Assembly (NCBI GenBank): GCA_021811505.1
Contig: JAJZOM010000080.1
Coordinates: 1-8,688, forward strand
DNA: 8,688 nt
Direction: 5' to 3'
DNA from: Thermoplasmata archaeon
GTDB lineage: Archaea; Thermoplasmatota; Thermoplasmata; Thermoplasmatales; Thermoplasmataceae
Shown here one piece after another: positions 1-5,868 of this stretch (position 1 is the stretch's first letter; the number at the start of each line of letters is the position of its first letter). The position numbers and the translations under genes were made by a program. The notes below the pieces were generated by a model. That model searched no databases, was not told where the DNA came from, and saw only the letters and a list, made by a program, of their open reading frames with translations.

Positions 1-500
1 TTCTTGTCAACCTCGTTGCAATAATCTTTCCATGAAACTCCCAGATATTCAACATATTCTTTTTCAATGCCAGTTGCAATTTCGTGGGCATATGGATACT
101 CATACGCATCATCGGATAGCCACTTCTCCGGTAGTTCATGGTGAAGACCTATGCTCTCCCTGGCATCCACGGTTTTTCCTGCTACGTTAAGAAGTGGGGG
201 AAAATGTTCATCGAGATATACCGTCTTTCCGTCCAGCGAGTATCCACCAGTATATTTGATGTCGTAGGTTGTATTGACTCTTATGGATTTGCCATCTCTT
301 CTATCCATTACTTTTCCTATTTCCGTTTTATTGAGATATGCAATACTTCCTTCGATCTCCAAGAAATTCCCCTTTTCGACATTCTTTGTGGAAGATATTT
401 TCACATAGGTGGGGTTCAAGAAATTAATAGCTATAATCCTATAATCGCCTGATTTATGGTCATTGTTTCCCATATGTTCTATTACTTTAAATTGAACCAT
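1..500 (-). CDS. Hypothetical protein with HE..E / H......E putative metal-site pattern (C-terminus off window)
   Basis: An open frame of 166 codons starts at ATG 500-498 and runs off the left edge without a stop. Residues 1-80 look beta-rich and polar. From about residue 86 the pattern changes to GGYSLDGKTVYLDEHFPP, followed by H121-E122-L-P-E125 and then Y137-A-H139 with E146 in a helix-like stretch (AHEIATGIEKEY), ending near GVSWKDYC. From memory, this order (a YxDxxxP strand, HExxE, AH..A...E, then a Gv.W..Y tail) resembles small hypothetical proteins often found among phage or prophage genes. The histidines and glutamates could form a metal site. Both points are inference and no enzymatic activity is shown. 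The start is supported by a TATA-like box centred 25 bp upstream, implying a leaderless mRNA. The gene diverges from the metallopeptidase at 655. It is surely coding because no stop interrupts it and the composition is protein-like; its function is unknown. Confidence 0.8.
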   Translation of the reverse strand, partial: MVQFKVIEHMGNNDHKSGDYRIIAINFLNPTYVKISSTKNVEKGNFLEIEGSIAYLNKTEIGKVMDRRDGKSIRVNTTYDIKYTGGYSLDGKTVYLDEHFPPLLNVAGKTVDARESIGLHHELPEKWLSDDAYEYPYAHEIATGIEKEYVEYLGVSWKDYCNEVDK

Positions 501-520
501 GGACATTCAAAGCGGTTATG

Positions 521-529
521 TTTTAAATA
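521..529 (-). promoter_or_regulatory. TATA-like box for the leftward gene starting at 500
   Basis: Read on the minus strand this is TATTTAAAA, centred about 25 bp before the ATG at 500. That spacing places transcription start at or next to the start codon, as for leaderless archaeal mRNAs. Confidence 0.6.
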
Positions 530-612
530 CTTTGATACGGTTTAAGTTCCGAATGAAAATCGTGCTGGAAATATCGTAATATGGCTATTTTTTATGAGTG
601 AATTTAGTTACT

Positions 613-627
613 GAAAACAAATATATA
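613..627 (+). promoter_or_regulatory. BRE/TATA-like promoter of the metallopeptidase gene
   Basis: A purine-rich BRE-like GAAAAC (613-618) is followed directly by the TATA-like AAATATATA (619-627). The centre lies about 32 bp before the ATG at 655, predicting a 5' leader of only a few bases. It is about 95 bp from the divergent box at 521-529, so the 155-bp gap holds two back-to-back promoters. Confidence 0.65.
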
Positions 628-654
628 CCCTCCTAATGTAATTGGCAGTAACTT

Positions 655-1170
655 ATGAACGTCAAGATCATCAGAAGTCCAACCAGAAAAAAGACTATTC
701 AGGCAAATATGACTGAGGGAAATCTAGTGGTGCGTGTGCCACTGGGAATGGATCCCAAAGCTGAGGAAAAAATAATAGAACAGATGAAGCAAAAATTCGA
801 GAAAAAGCAATTAAAAACCAGGATCAATAAAGATCATCACCTGAGCAGGCAGTTTGACAGGTTCAATGATAAATACTTCCAGAATGAGCTCAAGGTCAGT
901 TCCATCAAATTCGTCACCAATCAGGACAAGCGCAACGGAAGCTGCACGCCCGATAATAAAACTATTCGAATATCCCACAAACTTCTGGATATGCCTGAAT
1001 GGGTTCTTGACTACGTAATCATGCATGAAATGACACATCTTGTCTATCCGGATCATTCAAAGGCTTTCTGGAAAAAAGTAGGAGAGTACAAGTATGCTGA
1101 GAGGGCAAGAGGCTTTCTGATTGCAAAAGGATTGGAAGACTCTGACATAAGCAATGAGAGTGATCTATAA
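655..1170 (+). CDS. YgjP/SprT-like zinc metallopeptidase domain protein (COG1451-type)
   Basis: A 171-residue protein. Residues 4-30 match the usual opening of the YgjP-like family, with a basic RxxxRKKTI strand and then a VVRVPLG strand. A charged helical linker (34-75) leads to the catalytic part. The zinc motif is H124-E125-M-T-H128, followed by Y-P-D-H134-S-K-A-F-W139, where H134 is the expected third zinc ligand and E125 the catalytic base. The family (PF01863, gluzincin-like) is usually about 220-240 residues, so this copy is compact. The substrate is unknown, and members are annotated only as predicted metal-dependent hydrolases. There is no signal peptide or membrane segment, so it is probably cytoplasmic. 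The start is fixed by the TATA-like box at 619-627. The stop overlaps an ATG (TAATG), implying coupling to the next small cistron. Confidence 0.93.
   Translation: MNVKIIRSPTRKKTIQANMTEGNLVVRVPLGMDPKAEEKIIEQMKQKFEKKQLKTRINKDHHLSRQFDRFNDKYFQNELKVSSIKFVTNQDKRNGSCTPDNKTIRISHKLLDMPEWVLDYVIMHEMTHLVYPDHSKAFWKKVGEYKYAERARGFLIAKGLEDSDISNESDL
1156..1164 (+). promoter_or_regulatory. Shine-Dalgarno-like site before the ATG at 1170
   Basis: GAGAGTGAT ends five bases before the ATG at 1170, and its GTGAT half pairs with the archaeal 16S 3' end. It lies inside the end of the peptidase gene. It supports initiation of a second cistron at the TAATG overlap rather than at the downstream TTG (1204), which has no comparable site. 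Confidence 0.45.
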
Positions 1171-1223
1171 TGCCAGACAAGATCCGGGTGCCTGTCGATT
1201 GTATTGAAATCTTACACCTTTGA
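1170..1223 (+). other. Short 0-frame leader ORF ending in CTT TGA; candidate 5' part of the 1204-1452 gene
   Basis: The ATG at 1170 overlaps the stop of the peptidase gene (TAATG) and has a ribosome-binding-site-like sequence at 1156-1164. It opens a 17-codon frame, MPDKIRVPVDCIEILHL, that stops at TGA 1221-1223. The last two codons are CTT TGA (1218-1223). A +1 slip there (CTT to TTT, next codon GAG) enters the long open frame that continues to 1452 and would give one protein of about 93 residues. This CTT TGA is the same P-site codon and stop as the bacterial prfB (RF2) site. However, no SD-like stimulator lies just upstream of it here. It could equally be a fossil frameshift, a sequencing error, or a meaningless short ORF. 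Confidence 0.4.
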
Positions 1224-1452
1224 GAGTTCTTCCAAGGAACAGAGGAACTGCCTTGGCCTTGTGACGAGTGAAGTCATCTTCATCTCCGGTGCAGTTATGG
1301 ATTTCGACGAAAAAGAGGAACTTGAGAATATCCTGGACGAAATATTCAGAACCCGTTCCATTCCAATTCTGGGGAATTCCTCCGATGAGAGCTACAGGGA
1401 TAAGACAGCATTTATTGGAACTATCAGAGATGAACTCCTCCCTACTCGTTGA
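1204..1452 (+). CDS. Small acidic hypothetical protein, second cistron after the metallopeptidase
   Basis: If read from TTG 1204 the protein has 82 residues. A hydrophobic strand LGLVTSEVIFISGAVM (residues 18-33) is followed by a very acidic helix DFDEKEELENILDEIF (33-48), then a basic/polar segment ending in ELLPTR. The composition is protein-like and quite unlike that of the overlapping frames. I do not recognise the family. The start is doubtful: the frame has no ATG near its 5' end. The well-placed ATG and ribosome-binding-like site lie at 1170 in a different frame, and would join this frame by a +1 shift at CTT TGA (1218-1223). It lies in the same orientation as the peptidase gene, immediately downstream of its stop, so co-transcription is likely. 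Its 3' end overlaps the convergent gene at 1442-2977 by 11 bp. It could be an intact TTG-started gene, a recoded gene, or a pseudogene. Confidence 0.55.
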   Translation: MKSYTFESSSKEQRNCLGLVTSEVIFISGAVMDFDEKEELENILDEIFRTRSIPILGNSSDESYRDKTAFIGTIRDELLPTR

Positions 1453-2977
1453 AATTCATTTTCCATTTATATGAGCGTGCCTCAAAATATATCTTTGTGA
1501 GAAATGTAAGGATAGAACGGTCAAGTTCATTGGCATTTAACGGAGTCTCCTTAGCCAGTTTGAGGTATTCATCAAGCAGTGATTCATTAGGACTGAAAAA
1601 ATATGCCTCCGCACATGCTTCCGACAGTTCTCTATTAAATAATTCCTTTGCAACATTTTTCTGCGCGTTCTTTACAATGATGAAGGCATCTTTAAAGACT
1701 TCCAGTGCCTTAGCAGGCTCATTCCTGAAGGAATAAACTGTTCCAAACTGCAGCATCGTCTGGAATTTTGCATGCAGTATCGGAATTTCCCTAATTATGC
1801 GATGGGCATCGTGAATGCACGAAACGGCAAATTCCTCATCTTGCGCGAATCTAGCTGCAAGAATAAAAGCCATTCCAAATGTCATAAATTGATCCTCTGC
1901 CGTTTCTATCATCTCATCTTCCATGGCTTTAAGATCGGGGGGGAGACGTCCTCCAAGAAATGCTTTTTCCTCTGCCAGCATAGTTATTGTATCTCTGACG
2001 CTTTTTGCGTCTTCTTCGAAGTCGTGTAATAACCTGCTTTTCACCTTTCGCGATTCATCATTCATCCCTGTCTGAGCAAAACCCCTGATCAGGTTGAAAT
2101 CCAGCAATAGCCTGTATTGTTCAGGTGACCTGCTTGAAAGTGAATCTTTGGCTTTCCTGAAGTATTCAAGACTCTCGGATTGTAATTTTTCCCTTATTCC
2201 ATTTTCGGAAGCACTGGCAAGGAGCGATTTAGCCACTGCAATCTGTATGTTAGTGAAGGTACGGTCCAATACCTCTGTGATCTCTGGCAGAAGTAATTTT
2301 TCCGCAAACTCTATCAAATCGATGCTCGTCGCAGGTGTGGTTTCATTCCTCATGCACAGTTTCCTTACTGCAAATGCATATGCCTCTTGTCTGATATCCT
2401 TCTTTGATATTCTTTTCAACGCTTTCAGAATAAAGTCGAGAAGTCTCTTTTCCGGACCGAGGATGTGTACACAATCTATGGCTGTTGAAGCGAGGTTTTG
2501 TAGGGCGATTCCAGTCTCATCGCTTCGTACTGGAAATTTCTGTGCAAGATTAAATGCATTCTCTAGCGTCTCTGGATACTGTCCAGACAAGGCCTCCAGT
2601 ACAGCTACCTTGTTTTGCAGGAAGAGTGGATCCTCATTGACAACGTGAATATCAGTCATGACCAACTTCCTGAGTTCTTCCATGCTGTGAAGAAAAATAT
2701 CCTTGTTGTCAAGTAACATGTTCAATTCAGCATCCTCCAACCTTTCGAATTGGCCTCTAATTGTATCCACTGAAGAGTTGTTTCCTTTTCGAAGGACTGG
2801 GAGCATACCATCAAGTGCATTCTTGTCAATTCTGTCTCCGAAACGCAGAATTCTGTACAAGCGAAAATACAGTGCACTGTGTTCCCTAAGATCACTGTTT
2901 TTCACTGAGCTTACCATTTTAAGGAGTGGATCTTTTTCCCACCCCGAACCACTGACGTTGTTTATGCTGACAACCAT
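1442..2977 (-). CDS. Large all-helical TPR-like repeat protein, function unknown
   Basis: A 511-residue protein that is almost wholly predicted alpha helix, built from paired amphipathic helices of roughly 15-20 residues. The most TPR-like stretch is residues 367-438 (for example FGTVYSFRNEPAKALEVFKD, 411-430). Similar helix pairs recur near 118-150, 155-190, 195-230 and 263-300. There is no signal peptide, membrane segment or catalytic motif. Proteins of this build are usually scaffolds for protein-protein contacts, but no partner can be named from the context. ATG 2977 is chosen because a TATA-like box is centred about 23 bp upstream (2996-3005), and a purine-rich GAGGGAG also lies ahead of it. 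It is a single-gene unit, tail to tail with the small cistron at 1204-1452 (11-bp overlap). A run of seven C residues in the coding strand (1937-1943, within LPPD) is the only homopolymer of note in it. Confidence 0.88.
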   Translation of the reverse strand: MVVSINNVSGSGWEKDPLLKMVSSVKNSDLREHSALYFRLYRILRFGDRIDKNALDGMLPVLRKGNNSSVDTIRGQFERLEDAELNMLLDNKDIFLHSMEELRKLVMTDIHVVNEDPLFLQNKVAVLEALSGQYPETLENAFNLAQKFPVRSDETGIALQNLASTAIDCVHILGPEKRLLDFILKALKRISKKDIRQEAYAFAVRKLCMRNETTPATSIDLIEFAEKLLLPEITEVLDRTFTNIQIAVAKSLLASASENGIREKLQSESLEYFRKAKDSLSSRSPEQYRLLLDFNLIRGFAQTGMNDESRKVKSRLLHDFEEDAKSVRDTITMLAEEKAFLGGRLPPDLKAMEDEMIETAEDQFMTFGMAFILAARFAQDEEFAVSCIHDAHRIIREIPILHAKFQTMLQFGTVYSFRNEPAKALEVFKDAFIIVKNAQKNVAKELFNRELSEACAEAYFFSPNESLLDEYLKLAKETPLNANELDRSILTFLTKIYFEARSYKWKMNFNE

Positions 2978-2995
2978 GTTGTGACTCCCTCATGT

Positions 2996-3005
2996 GTTTT
3001 TAAAC
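2996..3005 (-). promoter_or_regulatory. TATA-like box for the helical-repeat gene
   Basis: On the minus strand this reads GTTTAAAAAC, with its centre about 23 bp before the ATG at 2977. This matches the leaderless spacing of the other genes here. Confidence 0.5.
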
Positions 3006-3385
3006 TCTCGATACAGCGATTCCTGCGGCAAGAAAAGCGTAACTTTCCCGGGATTTCTGTTGTGAAGCTTGAGAGGTTTTATAACTCTGTCGCCACTACA
3101 AATATTCACGGCAATAAATCAAAATCCCAATCTGATTCTTTGCGAGTAACCTGATGGGCAGTTTCACACTCATTAACGTCATTTATTCCGGTCTTCTGGA
3201 AGGATTTTTCTCTTCCAATCTTGCAAGAAACATTAGCAATGAAGATGACACCGGATTCCTGCGGTGTAATGTTACCGATTGAGCTTCCAGGATTATGTAC
3301 TGAGCGTTGCTGCTCAAAGACTGACCCAACATATACCATACTGCAGTCTGTATCTTGACAGACTACTGACCCATTGAATCGTATT

Positions 3386-3393
3386 CTTTATAC
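3386..3393 (+). promoter_or_regulatory. TATA-like box for the zinc-ribbon membrane protein gene
   Basis: CTTTATAC is centred about 25 bp before the ATG at 3415. This spacing decides in favour of ATG 3415 over the in-frame TTG at 3406. Confidence 0.6.
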
Positions 3394-3414
3394 CCGCCAA
3401 GAGGATTGGTATAT

Positions 3415-4056
3415 ATGGCGAAAGTCCAATGCCCGAACTGCGGTCACAAAAACAAGTCTTCGGCTTCTATATGTGCCAACTGCGGTAATTTTCTTCTGGA
3501 CAGTCAATTCAGCATGCAGGCTACCGAAAGCAATGAGCCTGTGGCTTCACCTCAAGCTTATGATACGCCTAGTATCAATGAGCCAGTTTCTAACCGGTCA
3601 ACGGATGTGATTAAGATTCAGAGCAAGAAAGGAATTTACAGTTGGCTTCCGACAATTATTCCATTCGGAGTGATCGCCATATTCATTGTCCTTGAATATA
3701 GCATAAGAATGCCGACGTATTCATTCATCCCGTTCTTGCTTATCATTCTATTTCTCCCTTCGTTCCTGAGGAAAAGCGTGCTTGGCATTCAATTCCTGCC
3801 TGGAGGCTTCAGGATTCCAGTAAGCGACAGGATTGAGACATTTGCTTACAGCAATATAGAGAACATACAGGTCAAGAGTGCAGCTCCAGGCTTACAGCCA
3901 CTTACCATCTCCTTTAAGGGCAGCGAGAATCCTGTCACCCTTGAGTTTGACTCCATGCAAACATTCCGCATGATGATTATGCAGCTCAACAGAAGAAGGA
4001 TACCGATAATCACAGGGGACATGAGCAATAAGGAGTCTGATTCCAATACTCCATGA
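3415..4056 (+). CDS. Zinc-ribbon, two-helix membrane protein with possible PH-like C-terminal domain
   Basis: A 213-residue protein. The N-terminus is a zinc ribbon, C6-P-N-C9-G and C20-A-N-C23-G, which would bind one zinc through four cysteines. A polar, low-complexity linker follows (about 28-72), then two hydrophobic segments, about 75-95 and 102-118, separated by a short loop. Together these suggest a hairpin in the membrane with both ends on the same, presumably cytoplasmic, side. Residues 123-193 read as alternating strands plus a final helix (FRIPVSDRIETFAYSNIENI, then a helix ending LNRRR), resembling the bacterial/archaeal PH-like domains that sit next to membrane helices. The PH assignment is inference. 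The start is ATG 3415, set by the TATA-like box; an upstream TTG (3406) would add three residues but would lie ahead of the predicted transcript. It looks monocistronic. Its job is unknown; sensing or scaffolding at the membrane is plausible. Confidence 0.88.
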   Translation: MAKVQCPNCGHKNKSSASICANCGNFLLDSQFSMQATESNEPVASPQAYDTPSINEPVSNRSTDVIKIQSKKGIYSWLPTIIPFGVIAIFIVLEYSIRMPTYSFIPFLLIILFLPSFLRKSVLGIQFLPGGFRIPVSDRIETFAYSNIENIQVKSAAPGLQPLTISFKGSENPVTLEFDSMQTFRMMIMQLNRRRIPIITGDMSNKESDSNTP

Positions 4057-4289
4057 TTCGTGAAGCATAAGAACTGTTACGGTGCGGCAATAGGATCCCA
4101 GAATTCTTCCTGCAATTCTCTACTGCCCGGAAATAAGATACCGCATACCTAAGAACGTTATTCCGGATCGTTTCCATACATATCTTGAGAAAAGAATTGG
4201 AATTATAACAGTTATCCGGTAAGTTCGACAGAATCACAATCAGAGACCTCCTTACCAAACTCGTGCAGGGGACCTCCTGTTGGCATATG

Positions 4290-4297
4290 TTAAATAA
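4290..4297 (+). promoter_or_regulatory. TATA-like box for the gene at 4319
   Basis: TTAAATAA is centred about 25 bp before ATG 4319, the leaderless distance. A second, better TATA sequence (TTTATATA, 4304-4311) is only about 11 bp from that ATG. If used, it would put the transcript start near 4333, inside the gene, with the next in-frame ATG at 4382. Confidence 0.5.
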
Positions 4298-4318
4298 TGC
4301 GGATTTATATATCACGCA

Positions 4319-4693
4319 ATGGAGAAAGGTCTTGAGATATCCTTTCAGCTCAACGATGATCATGAGGGGATCACCACTGTCATGGCGCTTGGAAACATTG
4401 TTGGTAACGAAATGTCCGCGACTATGGAGATTGACTGGAAGATATTTCATGTAACGCTCGAGGAAAAAAAATTCTTCAAAGTATTATTCACAGGATCAAA
4501 AGTAAGCAAAATGCATCCCCATGTTGAAAAGATGATACGCGACCGGTTTGATGAACTCGCTCATCTCAGCCAATCTGATCTGAAGAAGCAGTACAGGGAT
4601 GCAGCCAAACGTCAGAATTTCAAAATAGTCGAGGTAAAGGAGCTTAAAGAGGAGTATGATCTCTGGCAGGATAAATTCTGGCAGTATTTCTGA
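4319..4693 (+). CDS. Hypothetical 124-residue protein, beta-rich N-half and helical C-half
   Basis: I do not recognise this protein. Residues 1-60 alternate like beta strands (LEISFQL, VMALGNIV, ATMEIDWKIFHVTL, FFKVLFTG). Residues 66-124 are highly charged and helical (VEKMIRDRFDELAHL, LKKQYRDAAKRQ, KELKEEYDLWQDKFWQYF) and end with an aromatic-rich tail. There are no cysteines, signal peptide or membrane helix, so a soluble cytoplasmic protein is likely. The start ATG 4319 is supported by the TATA-like box at 4290-4297; a shorter form from ATG 4382 is possible if the nearer box at 4304 is the real one. A run of eight A residues (about 4465-4472, codons EEKKF) is a possible slippage point, but the frame is intact. 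A stem-forming inverted repeat begins at the stop codon. Confidence 0.8.
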   Translation: MEKGLEISFQLNDDHEGITTVMALGNIVGNEMSATMEIDWKIFHVTLEEKKFFKVLFTGSKVSKMHPHVEKMIRDRFDELAHLSQSDLKKQYRDAAKRQNFKIVEVKELKEEYDLWQDKFWQYF

Positions 4694-4747
4694 AATATTG
4701 TAATGGAACGGCAAGAATCCCACAAACCTGAGTTAATTACAATTTCA
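4691..4747 (+). repeat. Inverted repeat starting at the stop codon of the 4319 gene; possible 3'-end stem
   Basis: ATTGTAAT (4697-4704) and ATTACAAT (4736-4743) are perfect reverse complements. TGAA (4691-4694) can also pair with TTCA (4744-4747) across a two-base bulge, giving about 12 pairs around a 31-base loop. Its position at the TGA stop suggests an mRNA 3' structure or processing site, although archaeal termination itself mainly needs T-runs. It could also be chance, as it is AT-rich. Confidence 0.4.
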
Positions 4748-4840
4748 GAATGAACAAAAACGGGGTGGCCGGTGTGACTTTTCACAGTTTCTTGCAAGCA
4801 GAGTTTTAGTGGAAATATTTGGAAAATATGATGTCAGAAA

Positions 4841-4849
4841 CTTTAAAAC
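4841..4849 (+). promoter_or_regulatory. TATA-like box for the gene at 4868
   Basis: CTTTAAAAC is centred about 23 bp before ATG 4868, with a purine-rich GTCAGAAA BRE-like stretch just upstream. This favours ATG 4868 over the in-frame ATG at 4889. Confidence 0.55.
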
Positions 4850-4867
4850 CTGACAACCGATCAAACA

Positions 4868-5827
4868 ATGAGAAGGCGATGGAACAATATGCTTATTTCA
4901 GATATTGAGAACTGTCTTGACATGAGGTGTACAATATCACTCCGTCAGGACTTTAATTTTCACATTCCTTCCCTCGCTCCTGATCACCTCGACCTTGCTT
5001 ATATTTTTGAGAGTGGAGAGAAGCTGTCATTTCTGACATTCTTCAGAAAAAAACAACTTGAGGAACATGATTCCGTAATGCTTAGGGCAGCCAAGGCTGT
5101 GGAACAGGGCGAATACATGATCGTTGAAAGAGATATGCTGGAATCCGGGAGCTCAGCTATAATTAGAGATTTTCTGTTGATTCCGACAATGATTCTCACC
5201 TACACCTATATATTAAATGGAAACCTTTACGCTGATTTTAGATTTCATAACTCCGCCGCGAGTGAAGTTTCGGCAATTTTAGGCAAATATATGGCATCTT
5301 CCGACAATATCTCGCTGGAGTACTTTGGACTCTCGGGCGGCTTGATTTCTATACTTGAACAGATAAATAGGAAAACGCCTCTTTCCGTACTTGTAGCAGA
5401 TGTTCACATGAATAGGAAAGAGATCAGGAATGTCGGGATACCCGATGAAGGACTTATTGCCGAACTTGAGGACAAGATATTCCTAAACGAGAAATACCGC
5501 CTCTTGATATATGGTCACGACTCAAACAACGGTGAAAATGAAGAGGTTCCAGCGCCAGGTTCAAAATATAGCTCAGTTAGAGAGAGTTACAACCAACATC
5601 CCCTCTTAATTGCACTCAGACAGCACTTCAATGAGAATCGTATACCCAGACTTGCAGTTTTGCTACAGTCATTGAAGGATGACCTGAGGATCACTGTTGT
5701 TCTTCCAAACGACTGGGTAAAAAATTATATCAAAATAGTTGCATTGTTCGGTGAATCCCATAAGGGTTTAAAGATAGACCTGAAGATACGTGCTCCCTTT
5801 GACGGAAAGACTCTTGATTTCTTCTAG
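4868..5827 (+). CDS. Hypothetical 319-residue three-part protein
   Basis: I cannot assign a family with confidence. Three parts are visible. Residues 1-118 form a mixed alpha/beta region with a hydrophobic stretch (DFLLIPTMILTYTYIL, 101-116) that looks like a buried strand or helix rather than a membrane anchor. Residues 120-185 run FRFHNS, then a helix, then ISLEYFGLSGGLISILEQIN and PLSVLVADVHM. This pattern gives me a weak impression of the sensory N-terminal domains seen in some Thermoplasmata and halophile regulators, but I see no helix-turn-helix. Residues 218-240 are a polar, proline/glycine/glutamate linker. Residues 241-319 form a last small alpha/beta domain (LLIALRQHF, ITVVLPNDWVKNYIKIVALFG, IDLKIRAPF). 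The start at 4868 fits the TATA-like box at 4841; ATG 4889 (residue 8) is the alternative. It is convergent with the aldo/keto reductase, with only 41 bp between the stops. Confidence 0.85.
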   Translation: MRRRWNNMLISDIENCLDMRCTISLRQDFNFHIPSLAPDHLDLAYIFESGEKLSFLTFFRKKQLEEHDSVMLRAAKAVEQGEYMIVERDMLESGSSAIIRDFLLIPTMILTYTYILNGNLYADFRFHNSAASEVSAILGKYMASSDNISLEYFGLSGGLISILEQINRKTPLSVLVADVHMNRKEIRNVGIPDEGLIAELEDKIFLNEKYRLLIYGHDSNNGENEEVPAPGSKYSSVRESYNQHPLLIALRQHFNENRIPRLAVLLQSLKDDLRITVVLPNDWVKNYIKIVALFGESHKGLKIDLKIRAPFDGKTLDFF

Positions 5828-5868
5828 TCCCACCAGGATAGTCCAAGTATGCCTCATCAAAAATTACG

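Larger units (their letters stand above)
2978..3414. other. 437-bp divergent intergenic region; no convincing gene
   Basis: This region separates the divergent genes at 2977 (minus) and 3415 (plus). It holds their two TATA-like boxes (2996-3005 minus, 3386-3393 plus). A third TATA-like TTTTATAAC on the plus strand (about 3078-3086) has no obvious gene at the leaderless distance. A perfect 6-bp inverted repeat, ACACCG...CGGTGT with an 8-base loop, lies at 3248-3267. The 11-mer GATTCCTGCGG occurs twice (3018-3028 and 3254-3264). A 77-codon minus frame (3106-3339) and a 42-codon plus frame (3154-3282) exist but neither looks like a family I know. Possible contents are a small RNA, a long regulatory region, or a decayed gene. 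Confidence 0.5.

Noticed and set aside
138..452. Plus-strand 104-codon frame
   Set aside because: It is antisense to the open minus frame 1-500, which has a promoter at the right distance and a more protein-like sequence. This frame is a shadow.
1268..1474. Plus-strand 68-codon frame overlapping the small acidic gene
   Set aside because: It is out of frame with the acidic, protein-like 1204-1452 frame, has a Trp/Pro-rich shadow-like composition, and runs into the convergent gene.
3154..3282. Plus-strand 42-codon frame downstream of the orphan TATA box
   Set aside because: It is about 70 bp from that TATA box, has no ribosome-binding site, and is too short to judge. It may only be part of a non-coding transcript.
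3106..3339. Minus-strand 77-codon frame in the divergent gap
   Set aside because: No TATA box at the leaderless distance, no ribosome-binding site, and no recognisable motif. The content is not clearly coding.
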